From Saccharicrinis sp963677655 (GTDB taxonomy: Bacteria; Bacteroidota; Bacteroidia; Bacteroidales; Marinilabiliaceae): 64,000 nt of DNA. A program made the position numbers and the translations under genes. Location of the stretch: NCBI GenBank assembly GCA_963677655.1, contig OY782088.1. One strand, 5' to 3'. Under the pieces are notes generated by a model. The model was not told the origin of the DNA, searched no databases, and was given only the letters and a program-made list of their open reading frames with translations. How positions within the stretch are numbered: position 1 is the stretch's first letter; every line of letters starts with the position of its first letter. Below are positions 16,621 through 24,246 of the stretch, piece after piece.

Positions 16621-18338
16621 TGAGTGCATTAAATATATTGTCTAATAGTACATCCGTAATTAGTTTAAAACACTGGTTGGATAAAATAAATTTGGATCAA
16701 CCATATCAAATTTCTTTGCCATCAGGTGATGTTTTAAATTCACTATCAGACATAAAAGATTCGGTGGCAATTGTTGAAGGACAGGATGTTCCTTATCCTT
16801 TAAATGAGGGACTTGAGGTTTATGCTGTAGTTCCGAACACTTCTTTTTATGCGCAAGAAGAACAAACTTCTTTGCAAAACTACCTGGTTGTTATTGGACT
16901 AAAGAACGATGAAAAGGCTAAAACTCTTTTCTCAGATTTCGATTTACGTTCACAATGGGGAAGTGTTTCCTTAGCAGGTTTTGGTCCCGGTGATTATAGT
17001 TTAATTACGCGTAAGGCTGAATATAATTTGCTTAAAGCAGATATTATTTTTTATGATGATTTAATCGATCAGGAGTATTTAAAAAAATTCAGTGCTGAGA
17101 AAGTTTATGTAGGAAAAAGGAAAGGAGCTCATAAATTTGATCAGAATAAGATCAATGAGTTAATGTATCAGGCGGCCTTAAAAGGTAAAGATGTGGTTCG
17201 TATCAAAGGAGGTGATCCCTTGATTTTTGGTCGTGGGGCAGAGGAGTACCATTATCTTGCTAAAAGATGGATTGATGCAGAGATTATTGCTGGTATTACC
17301 AGTGCATTTGCAGCAGCTGCATCTGCTGTGATTCCTTTAACAGAAAGGTCATTGTCTTCGTCAGTGGCTTTATTATCCGGACATGATTTGAATAAACTGC
17401 GAATTCCTAAGGCTGATACATTGGTGTTTTATATGGGAGCCTCTCAGCAACAGCAATTAGCTACACGGATTATAGATGAAGGGTGGCACGAAAATACTCC
17501 TGTAGGAATTGTACATAATGCTTCAAAATCAAATCAGCAAATTTACAGAGGGACCTTGGCTAAGTTGAAGAAAGAATCTTCAGGTTTACCATCGCCATCT
17601 ATTATTATTGTTGGAAAAACAGCCCGTGAATATCAGGATAATCCGGATAAATGGTTGTATACAGGTGTTTCTGTAAATGACTGGCAAAAAGATGAGAATA
17701 TCGTTCATACACCATTAATTAACATTGAGGAAGTAAGTATAACAGATTCTCTAGAGTCAGTCATTTACAATATCAATCAATACCATCGTATTGTTTTTAC
17801 TAACAGATATAGTGTGCAGTACTTTTTTGATGTTTTATTTGAGTTAGGTTTGGATGTAAGACATATAGGATCTGTTAAAATAGATTGTTTGGGAAAGTCG
17901 ACTTCTGAAGCATTAAGAAACAGAGGTTTATTAGTAAAGCCTTTTACAGAGGAAGAAACATCTTTAGCAATGCTACAGAAGTATAAAGAGACTGGAGTAG
18001 TAAATGAAAATATTTTGATTCCCGGATCAGACCAAACCAATAGTGTTTTGCGCCAAGGTTTAGTAAAGTTAGGAAACCAGGCTGATAAACTGCAGGTTTA
18101 TCAAAAGATTAGAAATCATAGTATTGTAAAACAAAATATAGATCAATTTAAGGGCGTGATATTTACCTCACCTCAGGAAGTTGAGATCTTTAAAGAAGTA
18201 TATGGCGAGATTCCTCAAAGGCTTCAAATTAAAACTACAGGAACAAGAACCCGTTCTTCTTTAGAACAAGAAAAAGGGATTTCTAAAAATAGTGAAATTC
18301 AAGGCGCAAGCAAATTCAAATATCAGAGTTTATTCTAG
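16620..18338 (+). CDS. Uroporphyrinogen-III C-methyltransferase / uroporphyrinogen-III synthase fusion
   Basis: 572 residues in three parts. Residues 1-110 resemble a decayed porphobilinogen deaminase: D-V-P-Y-P-L-N-E-G-L-E-V-Y-A-V-V-P mimics the HemC K-D-L-P-x-x-L-P-E-G-L motif, but the catalytic parts are absent. Residues ~115-350 are the CobA methyltransferase (G-F-G-P-G-D at 120-125, V-V-R-I-K-G-G-D-P-L-I-F-G-R-G near 195, G-I-T-S-A-F-A-A-A near 225). Residues ~375-572 look like HemD uroporphyrinogen-III synthase. Together with the preceding gene it would supply siroheme to CysI. Confidence 0.88.
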   Translation: MSALNILSNSTSVISLKHWLDKINLDQPYQISLPSGDVLNSLSDIKDSVAIVEGQDVPYPLNEGLEVYAVVPNTSFYAQEEQTSLQNYLVVIGLKNDEKAKTLFSDFDLRSQWGSVSLAGFGPGDYSLITRKAEYNLLKADIIFYDDLIDQEYLKKFSAEKVYVGKRKGAHKFDQNKINELMYQAALKGKDVVRIKGGDPLIFGRGAEEYHYLAKRWIDAEIIAGITSAFAAAASAVIPLTERSLSSSVALLSGHDLNKLRIPKADTLVFYMGASQQQQLATRIIDEGWHENTPVGIVHNASKSNQQIYRGTLAKLKKESSGLPSPSIIIVGKTAREYQDNPDKWLYTGVSVNDWQKDENIVHTPLINIEEVSITDSLESVIYNINQYHRIVFTNRYSVQYFFDVLFELGLDVRHIGSVKIDCLGKSTSEALRNRGLLVKPFTEEETSLAMLQKYKETGVVNENILIPGSDQTNSVLRQGLVKLGNQADKLQVYQKIRNHSIVKQNIDQFKGVIFTSPQEVEIFKEVYGEIPQRLQIKTTGTRTRSSLEQEKGISKNSEIQGASKFKYQSLF

Positions 18339-18433
18339 TAAATGAGGAATTTGAATTTGTGCGGTAACGCAGAAGTTTGCATTTTTTGAAATCACGTAGA
18401 ATCTTTGCATTTGGTCAGTGTAGAGTAAACAGG

Positions 18434-18490
18434 AAGAGCCGTTCTTTTTATAATCTTTGTAAATTATAATAACGGCTCTTATTGTATTTT
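18434..18490 (+). terminator. Strong hairpin ending the cys/siroheme operon
   Basis: AAGAGCCGTT (18434-18443) pairs perfectly with AACGGCTCTT (18471-18480), and TTATAAT/ATTATAA can pair inside the loop. ATTGTATTTTG follows on the plus strand. It lies between convergent genes about 100 bp past the stop of the fusion gene. Confidence 0.7.
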
Positions 18491-18559
18491 GTATGTCATA
18501 ATAGTTCGTTAAAATTTTATCTTCCGATTGTGAACAAACGTACTATTAATCAGTTATTT

Positions 18560-19006
18560 TTATTTTCCTTGGATTCTTACATTTACAGCAATTAAACCTT
18601 TTAATCCTTTTTCCAGTTCAAAAGTTACTTTATCGCCTTCTTTCACCTGATCAATTAAACCATTAACATGAACAAAATGCTTTTCCTGGTTATCTAAATC
18701 TTTAATGAAACCATATCTTTTTTGCTGATCAAAATACTCAACTCTTCCTTTACGCACTGGATCTTCAGCCTCTTTTTTAGCTACTGAAATTGCAATTTGA
18801 TCAAGTTCAATTTCGGTCTTTTTAGTTAAATCTGGTGGAGTGTCAACAATTTGTCCATTTTCATCGACATATGCAATCATATCATCCAGACTTCCGCCAG
18901 TAGAGTTAGCTTGTCTTTCTTCTTTTCGCTTTTGCTTTTCTAAGCGTTTTTTTTGTCTTTTCTTTTCTTTTTCTTTTTTTCCAAATGTTTCTTGAGATCT
19001 CCCCAT
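18560..19006 (-). CDS. Cold-shock-domain protein with basic N-terminal tail
   Basis: 148 residues. The C-terminal 65 form a cold-shock domain with RNP1-like R-Y-G-F-I (97-101) and RNP2-like H-F-V-H-V (110-114), so it should bind single-stranded RNA or DNA. Residues 9-32 are almost all lysine, arginine and glutamate, a basic coiled or disordered extension. The middle part is acidic. It is a single-gene unit converging on the siroheme operon. Target RNAs are unknown. Confidence 0.9.
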   Translation of the reverse strand: MGRSQETFGKKEKEKKRQKKRLEKQKRKEERQANSTGGSLDDMIAYVDENGQIVDTPPDLTKKTEIELDQIAISVAKKEAEDPVRKGRVEYFDQQKRYGFIKDLDNQEKHFVHVNGLIDQVKEGDKVTFELEKGLKGLIAVNVRIQGK

Positions 19007-19271
19007 TCAATATATTTTATAAGATTAAAATTATTCAGTAAAAGGAAAATATTTTCAGTAGAAGTATGAGTAGAACCAAACAATAGAAAGCGAGGAATAT
19101 TGAATGACTATAAAAATACCGGAGTGGAAATTTTACCATTTACTTTGACTGCAAAGGTAGCTAATAATTTTGAAATGTTATGATAGCTTTAAGAATATTG
19201 TAAATAATCAATAATTTGTGCTTGCAAGAAAACAGTTGAAAGCATGTTATAATAATACCAAGTGTGAATAG

Positions 19272-19376
19272 TCTACAGTCATCAGTCTACAGTCTACAGT
19301 CATCAGTCTACAGTCTACAGTCTACTGCTTACTGTGTACTGTTGACTGAGAACTGCTTACTGTGTACTGCCTACTA
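19272..19376. repeat. Symmetric heptamer dyad (N4CAG)7 (N4CTG)7
   Basis: Seven units ending CAG (TCTACAG, TCATCAG) run from 19272 to 19320 and switch in phase, with no spacer, to seven units ending CTG (TCTACTG, CTTACTG, TGTACTG), then CCTACTA. The arms are reverse-complement types, so the whole 105 bp can fold back on itself. Confidence 0.95.
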
Positions 19377-19513
19377 ATGCATAAATCATCTTAAAGGTGC
19401 TGAATTTCTAACATTTTTAATTGAAAATGATAAATTTTGAACATAAGGGTGTGTCAAATGTGATTTTTTATTAAAAAAATAACCCTTAGAGAACAATTTG
19501 CCCTGAAGTGATA

Positions 19514-19521
19514 TACCTTTG
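19514..19521 (+). promoter_or_regulatory. Putative -7 promoter box for thrE genes
   Basis: TACCTTTG fits the Bacteroidota -7 consensus TAnnTTTG and lies 18 bp before the ATG. No TTG at the expected distance upstream was found. Confidence 0.45.
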
Positions 19522-19539
19522 TGGCCTTATTTTTAAGTG

Positions 19540-20313
19540 ATGGGTAAAAATTATACAAAAGAACAAATTGAACGTTTAGGTTCTATTCTTCTCGAGATAG
19601 GTTCTCTACTGATGAGTTTTGGTGCCAATAGTATGCGAATAAGGGTAACTTTGGAAAGGATAGCTCAAGCTTTTGGGTTTCATTCCGAATTGTTAATAAC
19701 TCATAGAGCTCTGATGATTAACCTTGAAAATACAGAGCAAAAGCATGCATTTAATATGCTGAAAAGAACCAGTCCCCATGGTGTAAATTTTAAATTGGTG
19801 AGTGGAATAAGCAAAATGAGTTGGAGTATTGCCAATGAAGAGTGGACAATGGATGATATAGATAAAGAAATTGCCAGGCTAAAAGCTCTACCTCATTATC
19901 CGCGTTGGATTATACTAACATTTGTAGGATTAGCCGACTTATCATTCTGTCGCTTATTCGGAGGTGGGTATATTGAAATGTTAGTTGCTTTTGTAGCCAC
20001 GTTTATAGGATTATTTGTTCGTCAGGAAATGATGAAACGTCAGTATAATGCTTATTTATGTATTTATGCAGCAGCTTTAACAGCATCTTTAATATCAGGA
20101 TTGTCGGTTAAATTGAGTATTGGAACTCATCCTGAATTTGCTTTCGCAACATCAGTTTTATATCTCATTCCAGGAGTTCCTCTGGTAAACTCTTTTTCTG
20201 ATTTAATTTATGGAAATATCATGAATGGAATTGTGAGAGGTGTTAATGGAATGATCATAGCTTTTTCAATAGCATTGGGATTAGCAACTGCTTTATTAAT
20301 TTATCAAATTTAA
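19540..20313 (+). CDS. ThrE-family threonine/serine exporter, N-terminal subunit
   Basis: 257 residues from the ATG; an in-frame GTG directly before it is an alternative. The N-terminal half is soluble and starts with a helix containing G-A-N-S-M-R-I-R, the conserved active-site-like stretch of PF06738. The C-terminal half has about five membrane helices with L-I-P-G-V-P-L-V-N-S-F-S-D near 210, the signature of the family. The export role follows from family knowledge. The partner subunit starts 4 bp after its stop, so the transporter is split in two genes. Confidence 0.9.
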   Translation: MGKNYTKEQIERLGSILLEIGSLLMSFGANSMRIRVTLERIAQAFGFHSELLITHRALMINLENTEQKHAFNMLKRTSPHGVNFKLVSGISKMSWSIANEEWTMDDIDKEIARLKALPHYPRWIILTFVGLADLSFCRLFGGGYIEMLVAFVATFIGLFVRQEMMKRQYNAYLCIYAAALTASLISGLSVKLSIGTHPEFAFATSVLYLIPGVPLVNSFSDLIYGNIMNGIVRGVNGMIIAFSIALGLATALLIYQI

Positions 20314-20317
20314 CAAG

Positions 20318-20824
20318 ATGGATATTCTACAAATTATAGAAAGAATGTTTTGGCCGGGATTGGCTGCTGTAGGTTTTGCAATTCTTTTTAATGTACCTCA
20401 ACGTACGCTTATTGTAATTTTCGGAATGGGAGCAGTTTGCGGAATCACAAAATTTATGTCTATGAAATTTGGGTTAGATGTGGTTTTAGCTACGTTTTTA
20501 TCTGCTACAGTGGTAGGTTTTCTAAGTATTCCGGCAGCTAATAACAAGCGTTCGCCTATGTATGTTTTTGCTATTCCTTCTATAATATCAATGATTCCCG
20601 GTGCATTCTCTTATAGAACTATGCTAGGGTTGATTAAACTAACAGGAAAGGTATCACCAGATGAGTACATCCAGGTTATGCATGAAACGACATCAAATGG
20701 CTTGAAAGCTGTATTTGTTTTATTATCTATTGCAGTTGGAGTTTCTATGCCAATGATCTTATTACGTCACGATTCTGCTCAGGAGATTGTAGCACATATA
20801 GTAAAAAGGGGCACTAAGGAGTAA
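20318..20824 (+). CDS. ThrE-family exporter, C-terminal membrane subunit (DUF3815-like)
   Basis: 168 residues with about five hydrophobic helices and the conserved I-P-S-I-I-S-M-I-P-G-A near residue 88, matching the ThrE_2/DUF3815 membrane half. It should pair with the preceding gene product to form the amino-acid exporter. The heptamer array after it begins at the second base past the stop codon. Confidence 0.9.
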   Translation: MDILQIIERMFWPGLAAVGFAILFNVPQRTLIVIFGMGAVCGITKFMSMKFGLDVVLATFLSATVVGFLSIPAANNKRSPMYVFAIPSIISMIPGAFSYRTMLGLIKLTGKVSPDEYIQVMHETTSNGLKAVFVLLSIAVGVSMPMILLRHDSAQEIVAHIVKRGTKE

Positions 20825-20825
20825 G

Positions 20826-20867
20826 TAGGCAGTAAACAGTTCACAGTACTCAGTATGCGGTTCTAAG
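20826..20867. repeat. CAG heptamer array after thrE genes
   Basis: Six 7-bp units (TAGGCAG, TAAACAG, TTCACAG, TACTCAG, then two degenerate units) follow the exporter stop codon in strict phase. Only the CAG arm is present. Confidence 0.85.
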
Positions 20868-21021
20868 TAATATAGTGGCATAGTGTAAAGGGTAATAAGT
20901 ATAAACGGCTATTGCTAATGTTTGTAAATAGTTTATATGCTACATATTCAATGAGCTAACATTTGATTGAAGTTTTTTTATCAAGCTGCAAATAGCTATT
21001 ATTTCTTGTTTAATAGCTTTA

Positions 21022-21139
21022 TATCTTTGTTTTTTTAGATAATAGTTTACAGACTTTAAGGCCATGTTTTGACCAAAAAAATCGCTAACCACCACGGCAT
21101 CCTCTCCTTGAGGAGAGGAACGAGGAGAGGTGTTTTTTT
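21022..21139 (+). ncRNA. Candidate small RNA, unit 1
   Basis: TATCTTTG (21022-21029) fits the TAnnTTTG promoter box. About 70 bp later CCTCTCC (21101) can pair with GGAGAGG at 21112 or with a second copy at 21124, which is followed by TG and seven Ts. A transcript of about 100 nt is predicted. No expression evidence is available. Confidence 0.35.
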
Positions 21140-21307
21140 AGCAGATAAAGTCTTCAGAAATTTGGCACTGAGTAATGTTCAATTGTAAACGGTTATTGCT
21201 AATGTTGGTAAATAGTTTATATGCTATATATTCAATGAGCTAACGTTTGATTGAAGTTTTTTTATCAAGCTGCAAAATAGTCTATAATCCATTGTTTAAT
21301 AGCTTTA

Positions 21308-21423
21308 TATCTTTGTTTGTTAGATAAAAGTTCACAGTTTTCAGAGTAATGTTTTGATGGAAAAATCGCTAACCACCACGGCATCCTCTCCTTGAGGAGA
21401 GGAATGAGGAGAGGTGTTTTTTT
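21308..21423 (+). ncRNA. Candidate small RNA, unit 2
   Basis: Same plan as unit 1: TATCTTTG at 21308-21315, CCTCTCC at 21385, the two GGAGAGG copies at 21396 and 21408, and seven Ts ending at 21423. Confidence 0.35.
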
Positions 21424-21591
21424 AGCAGATAAAGTCTTCCGAAATTTGGCAATGAGTAATGTTCAATTATAAATGGCTATTGCTAATGTTTGTAAATAGT
21501 TTATATGCTACATATTCAATGAGCTAACATTTGATTGAAGTTTTTTTATCAAGCTGCAAAATAGTCTATAATCCATTGTTTAATAGCTTTA

Positions 21592-21707
21592 TATCTTTGT
21601 TTTTTAGATAAAAGTTCACAGTCTTTAAGGCCATGTTTTGACGAAAAAATAACTAACCATCATGTCATCCTCTCCTAAAGGAGAGGAACGAGGAGAGGTG
21701 TTTTTTT
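21592..21707 (+). ncRNA. Candidate small RNA, unit 3
   Basis: TATCTTTG at 21592-21599, CCTCTCC at 21669, GGAGAGG at 21680 and 21692, T7 at 21701-21707. The hairpin loop is TAAA instead of TTGA while both stem arms are kept. Confidence 0.35.
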
Positions 21708-21875
21708 AGCAGATAAAGTCTTCCGAAATTTGGCACTGAGTAATGTTCAATTATAAACGGATAATGTCACTTTTGGTAAATTGTTTATGTGCTTCATATT
21801 CAATGAGCTAAAGTTTGATTGAAGTTTTTTTATCAAGCTGCAAAATAGTATATAATCCATTGTTTAATAGCTTTG

Positions 21876-21953
21876 TATCTTTGTTTTGATGGGAAAATCA
21901 CTAACCACCATGGCATCCTCTCCTAAAGGAGAGGAATGAGGAGAGGTGTTTTT
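21876..21953 (+). ncRNA. Candidate small RNA, unit 4 (shortened)
   Basis: TATCTTTG at 21876-21883, CCTCTCC at 21917, GGAGAGG at 21928 and 21940, then five Ts. About 35 bp between the promoter-like box and the hairpin are missing compared with units 1-3. Confidence 0.3.
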
Positions 21954-22136
21954 AAGAGGATAAAGTCTTCAGAAATTGAGGACAGAGTAATGTTCAATCA
22001 GAAATAAATTTTACTAACTATAGATAATTATTATAAGCTCCATGTATTCAGTACCCTAAAATTAACTTTGATATCCATTACTAAAAAGAAAATAGTCTCT
22101 TATCTAGCAGTCTTTTGTCTATAAGATAAATAAAAG

Positions 22137-22409
22137 TACACAGTATACAGTACACAGTATACAGTACACAGTACACAGTATACAGTACACAGTATACAGT
22201 ACACAGTATACAGTACACAGTATACAGTACACAGTATACAGTACACAGTATACAGTACACAGTATACAGTACACAGTATACAGTACACAGTATACAGTAC
22301 ACAGTATACAGTACACAGTATACAGTACACAGTACACAGTATACAGTATACAGTACTCAGTAGACTGCTGACTGAAGACTGAAGACTGTGAACTGCATAC
22401 TGTAAACTA
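22137..22409. repeat. Longest heptamer array, 32 CAG units plus CTG arm
   Basis: From 22137 to 22360, 32 units of TACACAG or TATACAG (with one TACTCAG) run without a single phase slip, often alternating as a 14-bp pair. TAGACTG, CTGACTG, AAGACTG, AAGACTG, TGAACTG and CATACTG follow in the same phase. Open frames with Y-C-V-L-Y-T-type repeats on the minus strand are by-products of the repeat. It ends about 110 bp before trpB. Confidence 0.96.
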
Positions 22410-22521
22410 TTACATTTCGACTTTTTACATTAAACTTTCGACTTCATCCTTTGCTCTTGCGTTATAAAATGATTAAAATTGAGAATCAAAAATTTTCAGT
22501 TTATCATTTTAAAATATACAC

Positions 22522-23754
22522 ATGGACAAATCGTTGTTAGCCAAAGAAGTGATGCCAAATAAAGATGGATTCTTCGGCGAATATGGTGGATGTTTTGTAC
22601 CACCTATGCTGGAATCTGTAATGAAGGAAATTACTGAGGCGTACGAAAAAATTAAGGATGATCCTGTTTTTAAAGAAGAGTTATATTATTTACAAAAACA
22701 TTACACCGGTCGTCCATCACCAGTATTCCACGCAAAAAATCTTTCCGATAAAATAGGTGGTGCACAAATCTACTTAAAGCGCGAAGACCTTAATCACACA
22801 GGTGCACATAAAATTAATCACTGTTTAGGAGAAGCATTACTTGCTAAAAGAATGGGCAAGAAAAAAATTATTGCCGAAACAGGTGCTGGTCAGCATGGAG
22901 TGGCTTTGGCAACAGCTGCTGCCTTGGTAGGACTAGAATGCGATATTCACATGGGAGAGGTTGATATTTATAAAGAGCATCCTAATGTGGTTCGAATGAA
23001 GATTTTAGGAGCTAATGTTATTCCTGCTACTCATGGTTTAAAAACATTAAAAGAAGCTGTAGATTCAGCATTTGAAGCTTATCTAAATGATCCGATAACT
23101 CAAATTTATGCTATTGGTTCAGTGGTTGGTCCACATCCTTTCCCTATGATGGTTCGTGATTTTCAATCTATTATTGGTCGTGAAGCAAAAGAGCAATTCC
23201 AGGAAATGACAGGTAAATTGCCTGATAATTTAGTGGCTTGCGTAGGTGGAGGATCGAATGCTATGGGATTATTTTCTGCTTTTCTTCAGGATGAGGAAGT
23301 TAATATCTATGGTGTAGAACCTGCCGGAACTAGCTTTAAAACAGGAGATCACGCAGCTACATTATCTATGGGGAAACCTGGTATGATTCACGGATTTAAA
23401 TGTTATTTACTACAGGATGAGGAAGGTCAACCTGCTCCGGTAAATACTGTTGCATCTGGTCTGGATTACCCTGGTGTTGGACCTCAGCATTCTTATCTTA
23501 AGGATATTAAAAGAGTAAATTACGAAACAATCACAGATAAAGAAGCTATTGATGCTTTTATGCAATTGGCTCGTCAGGAAGGAATTATTCCTGCATTAGA
23601 GAGTTCTCATGCTGTAGCTTTTGCTTTAAAACTCGCTAAAGACCTTCCAAAAGATCAGACTATCTTAGTTAATTTATCAGGTAGAGGCGATAAGGATATT
23701 GATTATGTAGTTGAAAAATATGGTAAGGACTATGGAATTGAGGATGAGAAGTAG
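22522..23754 (+). CDS. trpB: Tryptophan synthase beta chain (stand-alone)
   Basis: Condenses indole and serine to tryptophan with PLP. The cofactor lysine is K97 in H-T-G-A-H-K-I-N-H, the catalytic glutamate E119 is in A-E-T-G-A-G-Q-H-G, and the phosphate loop G-G-G-S-N-A-M-G is near residue 242. 410 residues is slightly longer than the usual ~395. No trpA or other trp gene is adjacent. M-G-E-V-D-I-Y-K-E-H-P-N-V replaces the usual M-G-x-x-D-x-x-R-Q-x-x-N-V, so the part near the alpha-subunit interface differs. It may work alone or be a second copy. Confidence 0.92.
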   Translation: MDKSLLAKEVMPNKDGFFGEYGGCFVPPMLESVMKEITEAYEKIKDDPVFKEELYYLQKHYTGRPSPVFHAKNLSDKIGGAQIYLKREDLNHTGAHKINHCLGEALLAKRMGKKKIIAETGAGQHGVALATAAALVGLECDIHMGEVDIYKEHPNVVRMKILGANVIPATHGLKTLKEAVDSAFEAYLNDPITQIYAIGSVVGPHPFPMMVRDFQSIIGREAKEQFQEMTGKLPDNLVACVGGGSNAMGLFSAFLQDEEVNIYGVEPAGTSFKTGDHAATLSMGKPGMIHGFKCYLLQDEEGQPAPVNTVASGLDYPGVGPQHSYLKDIKRVNYETITDKEAIDAFMQLARQEGIIPALESSHAVAFALKLAKDLPKDQTILVNLSGRGDKDIDYVVEKYGKDYGIEDEK

Positions 23755-23782
23755 TCTTCAGTATACAGTTCTCAGTCTTCAG
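23755..23782. repeat. CAG heptamer array after trpB
   Basis: TCTTCAG, TATACAG, TTCTCAG and TCTTCAG start at the base after the trpB stop codon in strict 7-bp phase. Confidence 0.85.
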
Positions 23783-24246
23783 TCCACAAATTAAACGAAT
23801 TTCATTTGCTTAGCAAAATAGGTTGTCCGCAGATTACTCAGATTAAACAGATTAGATTGCTTCGCAATATTTTTACATCACGGGAATCAGCTCTCCTCCT
23901 TATTTCAAGGAGGAGTACCCGAAGTATGAGGGGGAGGTGGTTGTTATAATTTTTAAATCATAGAGTTAACATGAATTAAAACCAATTGTAATTAACAGCT
24001 ATGTTGTTTCTTTGAGTCCTTTGTGAAGAAATCTTTGCGTACTTCGTGGTTAAATGAGAAAATAAAAAAGCGCCGTGTCTTTGAGTCTCCGTGGTAAATT
24101 TGTTTGCAAATATGTTTTAGGGTTGAACGTATTATCAAATCAATGTTTAATTCAACTAGACTATTTTACAGTTTTCTATTTACGGTCTTCTTCATAAATC
24201 ATAAAACGAAAATCATATCTTTTGTGTATTTAATTATCTTTGTTTT
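23783..24246. repeat. Intergenic patchwork of dispersed repeats
   Basis: No ORF. Seen in order: a CAGATTACTCAGATTAAACA-type stretch (about 23831), a perfect hairpin CTCCTCCTT-ATTTC-AAGGAGGAG (23893-23915) followed by GGGGGAGGTGG, and a CTTTGCGTACTTCGTGG/GTGTCTTTGAGTCTCCGTGG stretch (24010-24100). The hairpin with a trailing G-A-G-G-T-G copy has the plan of the 284-bp units. Similar 'TTTGCG...CTTTGTGG' text recurs near 33290 and 57820. Confidence 0.65.
24235..24242 (+). promoter_or_regulatory. Putative -7 promoter box for the nucleotidyltransferase operon
   Basis: TATCTTTG matches TAnnTTTG and ends 4 bp before the ATG, so the transcript would be almost leaderless. No TTG at the -33 distance is seen. 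Confidence 0.4.

Larger units (their letters stand above)
19007..19539. other. Divergent intergenic region with heptamer dyad
   Basis: About 530 bp between the divergent cold-shock and ThrE genes, without ORFs. It holds the symmetric CAG/CTG heptamer array described separately and, 18 bp before the thrE ATG, a TACCTTTG -7-like box. Confidence 0.6.
20902..22000 (+). repeat. Four tandem 284-bp units
   Basis: Units begin with TAAAYGG at 20902, 21186, 21470 and 21754, an exact 284-bp period; the fourth is shortened to about 247 bp by an internal deletion. Shared parts in order are a 90-bp AT-rich block, TATCTTTG, a C-T-A-A-C-C-rich block, a CCTCTCC/GGAGAGG hairpin with a second GGAGAGG, and a T-run. 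None is protein-coding. Sequence drift is a few per cent between units. Confidence 0.92.

Noticed and set aside
20902..22000. CRISPR or protein-coding repeat
   Set aside because: The 284-bp period is far too long for CRISPR and no frame stays open across units.
22081..22337. Three overlapping minus-strand frames coding M-Y-C-I-L-C-T-V-Y-type repeats
   Set aside because: All three frames are open because a 7-bp repeat cycles through frames and contains no stop on that strand. No protein is expected.
22137..22409. CRISPR array
   Set aside because: Units are 7 or 14 bp with no unique spacers, and no cas genes are present.
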